Shown piece by piece: positions 7,716 to 16,492 of a stretch of 51,661 nucleotides of DNA. Made by a program: the position numbers and the translations under genes. This stretch comes from Planctomycetota bacterium (GTDB lineage Bacteria; Planctomycetota; SZUA-567; H5-PLA8): assembly GCA_026184295.1 (NCBI GenBank), contig JAHCJK010000019.1:1-51661 (forward strand), written 5' to 3'. The notes beneath the pieces were generated by a model. The model was not told the origin of the DNA, did not search any database, and saw only the letters and a program-made list of their open reading frames with translations. The number at the start of each line of letters is the position of its first letter. Within the stretch, counting starts at the first letter, position 1.

Positions 7716-9998
7716 GTGTTTCAGTGGCTGTTTAAATATCCGCTGCAATCCTACCGCGAAGGCGATCTGGGCCTGACCTGGAACCTTCGTCCGGAACTGC
7801 TGCTGCTCGCGCTGGCGCTGGCCGCCTTTGGCGCGTGGTGGCTGTACCGCCGCGAAGCCCGCGCGCCGCAGGGCTGGCGGCGCTGGGCGCTGCCGGCCTT
7901 GCGCGTGGCGGGCACGGCCCTGGTGGCGCTGGCGCTGCTCGGGCCGGTGCTGCGCTTCAGCAAGCGCGACGAACAGAAGGCGATCTTTGCCGTCGCCGTG
8001 GACGCCAGCACGAGCATGAACGTGAAGGACGGCGCGAGCGGCAAGACCCGTTTCGAACGTGCGCGCGCGGCGCTGGGCTCCGAAGGCAAGCTGGCCGAAG
8101 CCCTGGCCGAGTTCGGCGAGGTGCGGTTTTTCACGGTCGGCAGCCAGTGCCGCCCGGTGACGCCCGAACAGATGGCCGCGCTGCAGCCCGCCGACGACCA
8201 GAGCGCCCTCGCGCAGGGCTTGAAGGAACTCTCGCAGATGCTGCGCGGCCTGCCCGTCGAAGGCGTGGTGCTGCTGACCGACGGCATCGAGACCACCGGG
8301 GCCGACCCGGCGGGGCTGGCGCGGCTGGTCGCATCGCGCGGCGGGCACGTGCACTGCATCGGTTTCGGCGAAGCCAAGGGCCTTCCGGACCTGCAGATCG
8401 TGGACGTGCGCGCGCCCCGCAGCGCCGAACGCGGTTCGCTGGTGACGATGAACGTGCAGGTGCGCCGCAGCAACATCCAGGAACCCGTGCGCGTGCGGCT
8501 GTACCAGGACACCGAACTGCTGAAGGAAGAAGAGGTGCTCTTCGAACCCGGCGCAAACCTGGCCGACGCGCGCATCTCCTTCGTCGCCGAAGCCGAAGGC
8601 GCGGTGAAGTACAAGGTCGAACTCCCCGCCGCGCGGGACGAACAGATTCTCGACAACAACGAACGCATCGTGCAGGTGGACGTCAAGGAGACGCGCGTCG
8701 AGGTGCTGCTGGTGGAAGGTTCGCCGCGCCACGAGTACGCCTTCATCCGCCGCGCGATGGCCGACAACAAGCACTTCAAGGTCGTCACGCTTCTGCGCCT
8801 GGGCAAAGGCAACTACTACAAGCGCGCCGACGACGACAGCTTCCTCAGCGAAGGCTTTCCCGACACGGCCGAACGCCTGGGGCGCTTCAAGGCCGTGATC
8901 CTCAGCGACATCGAGGCCGGGTACTTTACCTCCGAGCAGCTCCGGCTGATCGTGGACTTCGTGAAGGTCCGCGGCGGCGGCCTGCTGATGCTCGGCGGCG
9001 TGAACGCCTTCAACCTCGGCGGCTACCAGAACACGCCGCTCGCCGACCTGCTGCCGGTCTCGCTGGCGCCCGGCGGCGTGGGCGAAGCCTTCGACGATTC
9101 GAAGTTCCAGATGCAGGTGACGCGCGAAGGCGCCGAAGACGAAATCCTGCGGCTGAGCGGCAACTCGGACGAGAACATCGCCCAGTGGAACCTCATGCCG
9201 CCGCTGAAGGGCTACAACCCGCTGTACGCGGCCAAGCCCGGCGCGGCGGTGCTGGCGCGGCATCCGCAGCCGGGCCCCGACGGCCGCCAGGCGGTGCTGC
9301 TGGCGGTGCAGGAAGTGGGCGCGGGGCGCACGGGCGTCTTCGCGGCGGCGAATTCGTGGCGCTGGCAGATGCTGCGGCCCGCGAACGACGATACGTTCAG
9401 GCGCTTCTGGTCGCAGACGATCCGCTGGCTGGCCGCGGGCAGCAAGGAGATGCTGAGCGTCGGCACCGACACGCGCGTCGCCGGCGTGGGCCAGAACGTG
9501 ACCATCACCGCGACGGTGCTCGACCGCCGCCACCGCCCCTGCAACGAAGCCAAGGTGCTCGCGCGGGTCAAGGACGGCTTCGGCAACGTGGACGAGGTCC
9601 GCCTCGCGTGGATTCTTCGGGAGGAAGGCGTCTACCAGGCCACCTTCCGGCCCACGCACGCGGGCGATTACAGCATCGGCGTCGAAGCGCAGGTGGAAAG
9701 CAACACGCTCGAAGCGCTGACCTCCCTCGCCGCCATCGAGACCTCTCCGGAACTCAACCGCATCGACATGGACGCCGCCCTGCTCACCCGCATCGCCAAC
9801 GAAGGCAAGGGCGTCGCCGATCTGGAAGGCAAGACCGACGCGGTGATCGCGTTCGTCCGCGAACACGCGGTGAAGCGCAGCCGCATGCTCGACCTCGTCG
9901 AAGAGAAGGAACTCCGCGACGCCCCCATCCTGCTGCTGCTGATCTGCGGGATCTGGTTCGCGGAATGGATCGTGCGAAGAAGGAGCGGCATGGCATGA
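7716..9998 (+). CDS. VWA membrane protein with GATase-like domain
   Basis: This 760-aa protein has two N-terminal membrane helices (about 27-44 and 58-77) and then a VWA domain with MIDAS motif D96-A-S98-T-S100 and a later LLTDGIETTG. A beta-sandwich region follows (VRVRLYQDTELLKEEEV). The glutamine-amidotransferase-like fold starts at VEVLLVEGSPRHEYAFIRRAM (about 330) and continues through VRGGGLLMLGGVNAFNLGGY (about 415-435), but no catalytic Cys-His-Glu set is evident. A C-terminal Ig-like segment and a last membrane helix near 738-753 complete it. The start is a GTG preceded by CGAGGGA. It is the second VWA protein of the operon and overlaps the DUF4159 gene by 4 nt (ATGA). The family is clear; the ligand is unknown. 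Confidence 0.9.
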   Translation: MFQWLFKYPLQSYREGDLGLTWNLRPELLLLALALAAFGAWWLYRREARAPQGWRRWALPALRVAGTALVALALLGPVLRFSKRDEQKAIFAVAVDASTSMNVKDGASGKTRFERARAALGSEGKLAEALAEFGEVRFFTVGSQCRPVTPEQMAALQPADDQSALAQGLKELSQMLRGLPVEGVVLLTDGIETTGADPAGLARLVASRGGHVHCIGFGEAKGLPDLQIVDVRAPRSAERGSLVTMNVQVRRSNIQEPVRVRLYQDTELLKEEEVLFEPGANLADARISFVAEAEGAVKYKVELPAARDEQILDNNERIVQVDVKETRVEVLLVEGSPRHEYAFIRRAMADNKHFKVVTLLRLGKGNYYKRADDDSFLSEGFPDTAERLGRFKAVILSDIEAGYFTSEQLRLIVDFVKVRGGGLLMLGGVNAFNLGGYQNTPLADLLPVSLAPGGVGEAFDDSKFQMQVTREGAEDEILRLSGNSDENIAQWNLMPPLKGYNPLYAAKPGAAVLARHPQPGPDGRQAVLLAVQEVGAGRTGVFAAANSWRWQMLRPANDDTFRRFWSQTIRWLAAGSKEMLSVGTDTRVAGVGQNVTITATVLDRRHRPCNEAKVLARVKDGFGNVDEVRLAWILREEGVYQATFRPTHAGDYSIGVEAQVESNTLEALTSLAAIETSPELNRIDMDAALLTRIANEGKGVADLEGKTDAVIAFVREHAVKRSRMLDLVEEKELRDAPILLLLICGIWFAEWIVRRRSGMA

Positions 9999-10759
9999 AG
10001 ACCCTGGCGTCCGGATGCGCGCTGCTGCTGGCGCTGGCCTCGCTGGCCGCGGCCGAACAGCCCAAGCCCGCCCCCGAAAAGGGCACGGTGGAAAACTACG
10101 TCCAGCTCTCCAAGACCGGGACGCGGGGCGAAGACCGCGTCAACACCGGGCAGTTTTACTTTCCGCGCCTGCAGTTCAAATGCCGCGAAGACGTGCCCGA
10201 CAAGTGGGACATCCATCCCGTCGGGGACCAGAAGCTGCGCGAGTCGATCAAGCGCCTGACCAACATCAACATTCTCGCCGAACCGGTGGTCGTGAACCTG
10301 GACAAGCTGGAAGAGATGTGCGAGTACCCGTACGTCTTCATGACCAGCGAAGGCGATTTCGTCCTGCCCGAGAAGCACGTCGAGAACATGCGCGAATACA
10401 TTTCGCGCGGCGGGTTTGTCTTCGGCGACGACTGCGTGCTCCACCAGGTCGGCGACAACTTCTACCGGGCCTTCGTGCGCGAGATGAAGCGCGTCTTTCC
10501 CGACAACCCGATGCGGCCGATTCCCGAGGACCACGAACTCTACAAGATCTTCTTCAAGCACAACCACATGCCCTTTCTGCAGGGAAAGAAGAATCCCCCG
10601 ATGGGACTCTTCGACAAAAAGACCGGACGCCTGATGGCGCTCGTCACCAGCGGCGACCTGCACTGCGGCTGGGTCGGCTTCGGCAACCTGAACAAGGACG
10701 AATGCAAGCGCGCCATCGAGATGGGCGTGAACATCGTCATTTACTGTCTGACGCATTGA
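9995..10759 (+). CDS. DUF4159 secreted protein
   Basis: This 254-aa protein has a signal peptide (MKTLASGCALLLALASLAAA) and a mature part matching DUF4159: GQFYFPRLQF, RLTNINILAEPVVVNL, PYVFMTSEGDFVLPEKHVENMREYISRGGFVFGDDC and a conserved GDLHCGWVGF near the end. The domain has a GATase-like/flavodoxin-like fold, and in other operons it is often fused to the end of a BatA or VWA protein. Here it is separate but translationally coupled to the upstream VWA gene by an ATGA overlap. AAGGAG lies 10 nt before the start. It probably works outside the cytoplasmic membrane with the two VWA proteins. No catalytic function is established. Confidence 0.88.
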   Translation: MKTLASGCALLLALASLAAAEQPKPAPEKGTVENYVQLSKTGTRGEDRVNTGQFYFPRLQFKCREDVPDKWDIHPVGDQKLRESIKRLTNINILAEPVVVNLDKLEEMCEYPYVFMTSEGDFVLPEKHVENMREYISRGGFVFGDDCVLHQVGDNFYRAFVREMKRVFPDNPMRPIPEDHELYKIFFKHNHMPFLQGKKNPPMGLFDKKTGRLMALVTSGDLHCGWVGFGNLNKDECKRAIEMGVNIVIYCLTH

Positions 10760-10838
10760 CAGCAGTGGGCAGTGAACAGCAGTGGTCAGTGGTCAGTGGT
10801 CAGTTAAAGGTGAACAGTAGTCAGTGAACAGTGAAGGA
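10760..10838. repeat. CAGTGGT-type heptamer repeat cluster
   Basis: The gap after the DUF4159 gene is made of CAGT-containing short repeats. Three exact TGGTCAG copies run head to tail at 10783-10803, flanked by degenerate copies (CAGTGGGCAGTGAACAG before; GAACAGTAGTCAGTGAACAG after). No matching complementary arm is present, so unlike the two repeats upstream it does not form a long hairpin. Similar CAGTGGTCAGT stretches are known between genes in several bacterial groups. It lies inside the operon, and the next gene starts at 10860. Confidence 0.75.
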
Positions 10839-10859
10839 TACGAATTGAGGATGCGGGCT

Positions 10860-11885
10860 ATGCGAAAACTGGGCTTGGTGCTGGCGGTGCTTGGCGTGCT
10901 CGGGTGCGGGCGAGCCTTTGCGGGCGATGCGCGGGCGCTGATCGTCAGCGGCGACCCGGGGCTCGAACCGGACGCGGCCACGCGCTTCGCCGACTGGACC
11001 GCGCGCTGGAAGAAGCTGCTCACCGAGACCTACGGCTTCAAGGCGGAAAACGTGCGCGTGCTGCGCGCCCCGGCCCTCAAGATCGACGGAAAGCCCGCGG
11101 AGGACGTGCCGGAGGCCGACCTTTGTTCGCACGAGAACGTCCTCAAGGCGCTGGGGGCGCTGGCGCAGGCCGGCCAAGACGGCGACCAGACGGTGCTGAT
11201 CCTGATCGGGCACGGGTACGGATCGCAGGGCCTCGGGAAGATCTGCCTGCCCGGGAAGGATCTGGACGACGTCGAGGCCGCCAAAGCGCTGAAGGGCCTG
11301 AAAGGCCGCCTGGTCTGCCTCAACACCGCGCCGGCCAGTTCGCCGTGGGCGAAGTCGCTTGCCGGGCCCGGTCGCGTGACGCTGACCGCCACCGTCAGCG
11401 ACACCATGGCCAGCGTGACGTACTACAGCGAGTTCCTGCTCCTGGCGCTCGAACCGGGCCGGGTGAACCTGCTCGACGCCTTCAACGCCTCGTCCGCGCG
11501 CATGATCCGCTGGTACCAGAACCAGTTCATGGAAGAAGCGACCAAGAAGAAGGCCGACCAGTCGAAGCTGATCATGACCGTCAACGGCAAGGAAAATCTG
11601 GCGCTCTGGAAGAAGCTCTACCCCAGCAAGCCCGTGTTGGCCGGCACCGACGACCCGATCGAGTCCAGCAACAATTTCGAAGCCAAGGAAGCGTGGCAGG
11701 GGCGCCGCGTGCTCTCCGAACTGCCCGGCCTGGAAGACAATGGCGACGGCGAGGTCGCCAGCGTATTCTCGGACAGCGAACTGGAAGAGGAAGGCCGCGC
11801 CATCCACTCGCTGCCCGCCAAGGACCAGGACGGCGTGAAAGGCGACGGCCATCTCGCGAAAACCACCGTGCTGGGAAAACCATGA
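10860..11885 (+). CDS. Caspase-like (clan CD) protein, probably without catalytic cysteine
   Basis: This 341-aa exported protein has an N-terminal hydrophobic signal (LGLVLAVLGVLGCGRAFA). It could be a type I signal or a weak lipobox at LGC. The mature part resembles caspase/C13-like proteins: an early strand RALIVSGD, the His motif ILIGHGYG, then LPGKDL, and the strand LVCLNTAPASS at the point where active members have the Cys of a D-x-C-x-S/G motif. Here that position reads N-T-A-P, with the only nearby Cys two residues earlier inside the strand. A later LEDNGDGE segment is typical of this family. It is therefore a probable pseudopeptidase. ATG 10860 is preferred (GAGG 9 nt upstream); ATG 10851 and GTG 10824 are also in frame. 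It sits directly before the giant secreted protein. Confidence 0.72.
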   Translation: MRKLGLVLAVLGVLGCGRAFAGDARALIVSGDPGLEPDAATRFADWTARWKKLLTETYGFKAENVRVLRAPALKIDGKPAEDVPEADLCSHENVLKALGALAQAGQDGDQTVLILIGHGYGSQGLGKICLPGKDLDDVEAAKALKGLKGRLVCLNTAPASSPWAKSLAGPGRVTLTATVSDTMASVTYYSEFLLLALEPGRVNLLDAFNASSARMIRWYQNQFMEEATKKKADQSKLIMTVNGKENLALWKKLYPSKPVLAGTDDPIESSNNFEAKEAWQGRRVLSELPGLEDNGDGEVASVFSDSELEEEGRAIHSLPAKDQDGVKGDGHLAKTTVLGKP

Positions 11886-11886
11886 C

Positions 11887-14800
11887 ATGCCCTCCTTCAA
11901 ACGCCGGACGCTTTCCCCGCGCCTGATCCTCCGCGGGGCGCTCGCCTTCGCCGCGTGCGCCGCGGCCCTGCGCGCCGGGGAAGAACCGCCCGCCGCGCCC
12001 CAGCCCAAAACCCCGCCGATCGCAGGCTTCGCCTGGACCAAGGTGTCGGGAATGGCCGACGTGGAACGCGTCTTTCCTTCGGAGGCCGACCCGGCGACCG
12101 CGTACGTCTCGACCGCGCACGGGCTTTTCGTCAGCCACGACCGCGGTGTCGCTTTTAAGGCGCTACCCGCCGAGGCCGCCAAGCCTCTGGGCGTGATCAC
12201 GGCCTTGCTCGAAAGCCCCGTGCGCCGCGGACAGCTTTACGCCGGCACGCGCGAAAAGGGCGTCTTCGCCAGCGAGGACGGCGGCGCGACCTGGCGCGGG
12301 CTGGGCGGCGTGGACAAGGGCCTCGCGCATCCGCACATCCACAAGCTGATCTTCGACGACTACGACCCGAGCTTCACCACGCTGTACGCGCTGCATTCGA
12401 TGGACCACGGCGGGGTGAGCGTGAGCGTGGACGGCGGCGCGACCTGGCGCGCCTTCGCCAGGGAGTACGGCGTGCAGGACCTCGCGGTCTTCCAGAGCAC
12501 CTTCTTCATGGCCGCCTCGCACCCGCCGGGGCAGGGCGAAGACGGCCTGTACCGCGGCGCGGACTTTTACCGCTCGCTGGACGCGGGCAAGAACTGGTTC
12601 CGCCTGCTGAACGTCGAGGCGCGGCCTTCCGACCTCGTCGGCAGCCGCCTGAACACGCGCACCGTCTGGTTCGGCACCGCCGGCGGGCGCCTGCTGGTGA
12701 CCTACGACTTCGGCACCTCTTCTTCGGAAGCCGGTCCCGAGAACGGGATGAACACCGCCTCGCTCGCGCGCGGGCTGGGGCCCTCGGGCGAGGAACGCAT
12801 CTTCGCGTACGATCCCACCGGCGAAGGCGTCGTCTACTCCTCCGACCATTTCGATTCCTGGCAGAAGCTCAACGAGGGGCTGTACGTCGGCGACCTGGTG
12901 GCCGACGGCGCGATGATGGCCGCCAACGCGGACGGCTCCGTGCTGTACGTCGTCAAGAACGGCGAACTCAACCGCGGCGCGCCCAAGGACCCGCGGGCGC
13001 TCGGCGCCGAGACCCGCGCGGAACCGCGCGCGGTCTTCGCGGGCGATGGCGAAGTGCTCTTCACCTGCCGCACGGCCGCGGGCGCGGACGTGAAGATGGA
13101 CCTGACGGGCGTCGCGGGTCCGGCCGACTTCGCCTTAAAGGACGACGGCCAGAGCGGCGACGGGGCCGCGGGCGACGGCGTGTACGCCGGGCGCTTTCAG
13201 GTTCCGGACAAGGCGCTGCGCCCGCCGCCGGAATTCAAGGGTCCGCGTCTGCCGGGGCTGGCGGCGCTGCCCGTGCGCATTCAAAAAGATGGCGCGTCCG
13301 AGGCCTCCCTGGCGGTCGTGTACGTCCTCCAGAAGTCCGAAGACCAGCCGCTCTGGAACGGCGAGACCCCCGGCGGCGGCGCGGCCTGGGCCGCGGGCGG
13401 CGTGGCGGCGGGCGCTTCGTCCGAACGGCCGCTCACCGGCGCCTCGCACCTGCGGGTCTCGGTCAACGCGCTGGGGCAGGCGGGCTTCAGTTGGAAGAAC
13501 GCGCCCGTGGACGCGCGCGGCTCCAAGTACCTCGCCTTTTTCGTGCGCTCGAACAAACCCGGCGCGACCTCCCTGCGCCTGGAACTGCGCGACGACGGGC
13601 GCGGCTACGGGCTGGAACACGCGGGGCGCTCGAACCTCGTGGACCTCGGCCGGTACCTCCGCGAACCGCTGAGCGACCGCTACCAGTACGTCGCGATCCC
13701 GCTCGCCGATTTCATCCTCGGCGGGGCCGCGGTGCCGCAGCGCCTGCGCGAGATCGTCTTCGATTCGCCCGGCGAGGACCGCGTGTACGACTTCGACGAG
13801 TTCGCGTTCACGCCCGCCAACGGCGCGCGCTTGGGGCCCGTTTCCGCCGAGGTCAAGCCGGACGGCTCCGGCCTGCGGCTCACGCTGCGTGCGATCAACG
13901 CTTCGGCGGCCGTGAAGGCGCGCGTAACCGCCGGCGGCAAGACCGTGGACCTCTTCGACGACGGCAAGCACGGCGACGAGGCCGCGGGCGACGGGCTCTT
14001 CGCGGCCGACGCGCCGCTGAACGCCTTCGGCGCGGGCGTAAAGGACCTGGCCTTCGAGATGGACGAACAGGGTCAGGCCGCGCGCGCGAATGTGACCGCG
14101 TTCCTGCCGCGCCGCGCGCCGGGCCTGTTGCCCGTCGTCCCCGCGAACCTGAAGCTGGACGGCAGCGCCGCCGCCTTCGAGGGCATCCCGCCCTTCGAGG
14201 TGAAGCAGGGCGCGCTGGAACTGAAGGCCTGCCTGGCCAAAGGCCCCGGGCACCTCTTCGTCGGCCTGGCGGTGAAGGACCCCGGCTTCGCGCCGCCGGA
14301 TTCGAAGAAGAAGCGTCCTTCGCCGGAGACGCTCCTGGAAGGCGCGCACGTCGAACTGCGGCTCACGTCCCCGACCACCGCGTTGGCGGAGATGCGTTCG
14401 GCGGCGGGCCCCGCGGACCACAAGCTCGTCTTCGCGCTGACCGACCGCAACGCCTTTGTCCTGCGCAACGGGAAGCAGATGGTCCAGACCGGCGGGAAAA
14501 AAGTGGACGGCGGATACTGGATCGAGGCGCAGGTGCCGCTGGACTGGTTCCACGCGGGCAACAAGCGCTGCGACTTCGACCTCGGCAAGGCCACGCGCAT
14601 CGACTGGGTCCTGCGCGGCTCCGACGGCAAGACTGCCGCGTGGTCCGGCGCGCCGAGCGAGAACCCCGACGCCTGGGGCCTGGCGTTCTTCGTCAACGAA
14701 CCCGGCGCGCCGCGGCTGGCCTTCGTGAGCTGCGCGGGGCCGCTGGCCACGTTCTCAAGCAACAAGCCGCTCGACCCGGCGACAGCCAAACCCGCCGCCT

Positions 14801-16488
14801 TCGATGCCGGCGCGGTGAAGATCGCCGGCGCGGAGCTTTCGCCCGACGGCCGCGTGCTCTACCTCAAGGCCGCCGACTGGCCGATGGGCCAGGCCTTGAC
14901 GCTCAAGGCGCCGGGCCTGAAGGCCGCGGACGGTTCGGGCGGGACGGCCGACGTGAGCTTTACCGCCGTCCCGGGCCGCGCGGTCACCGGCGATCTGCTG
15001 CAGGAATTCCTCCTCGGCCCCGTGCGCGAAGGCGTCGATCCGAACTCGGTGCTGAACGAGGACCCGCCCGGCACCGCCGATCTGAAACCCAGCGAAGGCC
15101 GCGGCTGGCGCACGGTCCGCGCGGAGAACGGCCTCTTCGACCTCGGCGCGCTCGCCGGGAACCTCGGCAACGTGACCGTCTGCGCGCACGTGTACGTCTA
15201 CTCCGACGCGGACCGCACGGCGCAGGTGTGGGTCGGAAGCGACGATGGCATCAAGGTGCACGTCAACGGCGCGGCGGTGCATACGAATTCGGCCATGCGC
15301 GGCGTCGCGCCGGACAGCGACAAGATTCCGAACGTGAAGTTCGTGAAGGGCTGGAACCGCGTGCTGCTGACCATCGCGCAGGGCGGCGGCGGCTGGGGCT
15401 TTTGCGCGCGCATCGTGGACGAAGCCGGCAAGCCGCCGAAGGGCCTGAGTTACACCGCGGCGAGCCCCTTCGGCCCGCAGGACGATCCCAAGCTGCCCAA
15501 GGCCGATCCCCCGGCGGCGCCCAAGGGCCAGAAGGTGGAAGCCGCCTGCACGGCCGGCGTGACGGTGGAGAAGGTCGAATTCCGCGGCTGGAAGGACGCG
15601 TGGAAGCTGAGCAACGAATCGTGCGAAGCGATCGTGGTGCCCGAGGTCGCGCGCATCCTGCATTTCGCGATGAAGGAGAAGCCGAGCGTGCTCTGGATCA
15701 ACGGCGACTTGGCCGGCAAGACCGCCAAGTCCGACAATCAGTGGTACAACTTCGGCGGCGACAAGATCTGGCCCGCGCAGCAATCCGAATGGGGCTGGCC
15801 CCCGGTCTACCATTTCGATTGCGCGCCCAACAAGGCCGAGGCCGTGCCCGGCGGCGTGAAGCTGAGCACGCCGACGAGCCCGAAGTTCGGCGCGGAGGCC
15901 GTGCGCGAGATCGTCCTCGACGAAAAGAAGCCGCTCCTGCGCATCCGCCAGACGATGACGCGCAGCGGCGATTCGGCCAAGGATCTGACGCTCTGGTCGG
16001 TGACGCAGGTGATCAAACCATCCTTCGCGCTGCTGCCGCTGGGCCAGCCGTTCGATAAGGACCGCCACAAGCCGCTGGGCGAACTGAAGCCGAACCTCTT
16101 CCGTGTTCACAAGACGGTGCTTTCGATCGAGAACGACGACGACGCGGGCCAGAAAGTGGGCGTGCGCTCCGACGAGGCCGCCCGCGAAGGCTGGGTCGCC
16201 GGCATCTTTCCCGGGCAGATGCTGGTGATTTCGCACGCGATCGAGAAAGACGGGCGCTACCCCGACGGCGGCTGCCACGGGGAAATCTTCACCGCGCCGA
16301 AGTCGCTGGGGAGCAATGTCGAACTGGAGTTGCTGAGCCCGCTGACGGCGCTCAAGAAGGGCGAGTCCTTCAAGCACGACCTGATCTGGCAGCTCGTGCC
16401 CATCGACGCCAACCAGCAGGACGAACCCGAACGCGCCGCCGCCGCCGCGCGCAAGGCCCACGAAGAAGCGCTCGCGATTCTAAAATAA
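11887..16488 (+). CDS. Giant modular secreted protein: beta-propeller, CBM-like modules, DUF4380-like end
   Basis: This 1533-aa protein starts 1 nt after the caspase-like gene and has a signal peptide (LRGALAFAACAAALRAG). Residues 50-345 are a YCF48/BNR-type propeller with repeats such as GVFASEDGGATWRGL, GVSVSVDGGATWRAF and FYRSLDAGKNWFRL. Two DDGxxGDxAAGDGxF/Y modules follow near 417 and 688. Between them is a galactose-binding-like beta-sandwich (YLAFFVRSNKPGATSLRLEL). A CBM9/DOMON-like module lies at about 755-935 (WIEAQVPLDWF), then an Ig-like domain, then a PA14-like lobe (VWVGSDDGIKVHVNG, about 1115). Residues 1230-1510 resemble DUF4380, a mutarotase-like fold. It may recognise or sense surface carbohydrate. 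The function is inferred only; the large size and the position at the end of a VWA operon are notable. Confidence 0.78.
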   Translation: MPSFKRRTLSPRLILRGALAFAACAAALRAGEEPPAAPQPKTPPIAGFAWTKVSGMADVERVFPSEADPATAYVSTAHGLFVSHDRGVAFKALPAEAAKPLGVITALLESPVRRGQLYAGTREKGVFASEDGGATWRGLGGVDKGLAHPHIHKLIFDDYDPSFTTLYALHSMDHGGVSVSVDGGATWRAFAREYGVQDLAVFQSTFFMAASHPPGQGEDGLYRGADFYRSLDAGKNWFRLLNVEARPSDLVGSRLNTRTVWFGTAGGRLLVTYDFGTSSSEAGPENGMNTASLARGLGPSGEERIFAYDPTGEGVVYSSDHFDSWQKLNEGLYVGDLVADGAMMAANADGSVLYVVKNGELNRGAPKDPRALGAETRAEPRAVFAGDGEVLFTCRTAAGADVKMDLTGVAGPADFALKDDGQSGDGAAGDGVYAGRFQVPDKALRPPPEFKGPRLPGLAALPVRIQKDGASEASLAVVYVLQKSEDQPLWNGETPGGGAAWAAGGVAAGASSERPLTGASHLRVSVNALGQAGFSWKNAPVDARGSKYLAFFVRSNKPGATSLRLELRDDGRGYGLEHAGRSNLVDLGRYLREPLSDRYQYVAIPLADFILGGAAVPQRLREIVFDSPGEDRVYDFDEFAFTPANGARLGPVSAEVKPDGSGLRLTLRAINASAAVKARVTAGGKTVDLFDDGKHGDEAAGDGLFAADAPLNAFGAGVKDLAFEMDEQGQAARANVTAFLPRRAPGLLPVVPANLKLDGSAAAFEGIPPFEVKQGALELKACLAKGPGHLFVGLAVKDPGFAPPDSKKKRPSPETLLEGAHVELRLTSPTTALAEMRSAAGPADHKLVFALTDRNAFVLRNGKQMVQTGGKKVDGGYWIEAQVPLDWFHAGNKRCDFDLGKATRIDWVLRGSDGKTAAWSGAPSENPDAWGLAFFVNEPGAPRLAFVSCAGPLATFSSNKPLDPATAKPAAFDAGAVKIAGAELSPDGRVLYLKAADWPMGQALTLKAPGLKAADGSGGTADVSFTAVPGRAVTGDLLQEFLLGPVREGVDPNSVLNEDPPGTADLKPSEGRGWRTVRAENGLFDLGALAGNLGNVTVCAHVYVYSDADRTAQVWVGSDDGIKVHVNGAAVHTNSAMRGVAPDSDKIPNVKFVKGWNRVLLTIAQGGGGWGFCARIVDEAGKPPKGLSYTAASPFGPQDDPKLPKADPPAAPKGQKVEAACTAGVTVEKVEFRGWKDAWKLSNESCEAIVVPEVARILHFAMKEKPSVLWINGDLAGKTAKSDNQWYNFGGDKIWPAQQSEWGWPPVYHFDCAPNKAEAVPGGVKLSTPTSPKFGAEAVREIVLDEKKPLLRIRQTMTRSGDSAKDLTLWSVTQVIKPSFALLPLGQPFDKDRHKPLGELKPNLFRVHKTVLSIENDDDAGQKVGVRSDEAAREGWVAGIFPGQMLVISHAIEKDGRYPDGGCHGEIFTAPKSLGSNVELELLSPLTALKKGESFKHDLIWQLVPIDANQQDEPERAAAAARKAHEEALAILK

Positions 16489-16492
16489 GCGG

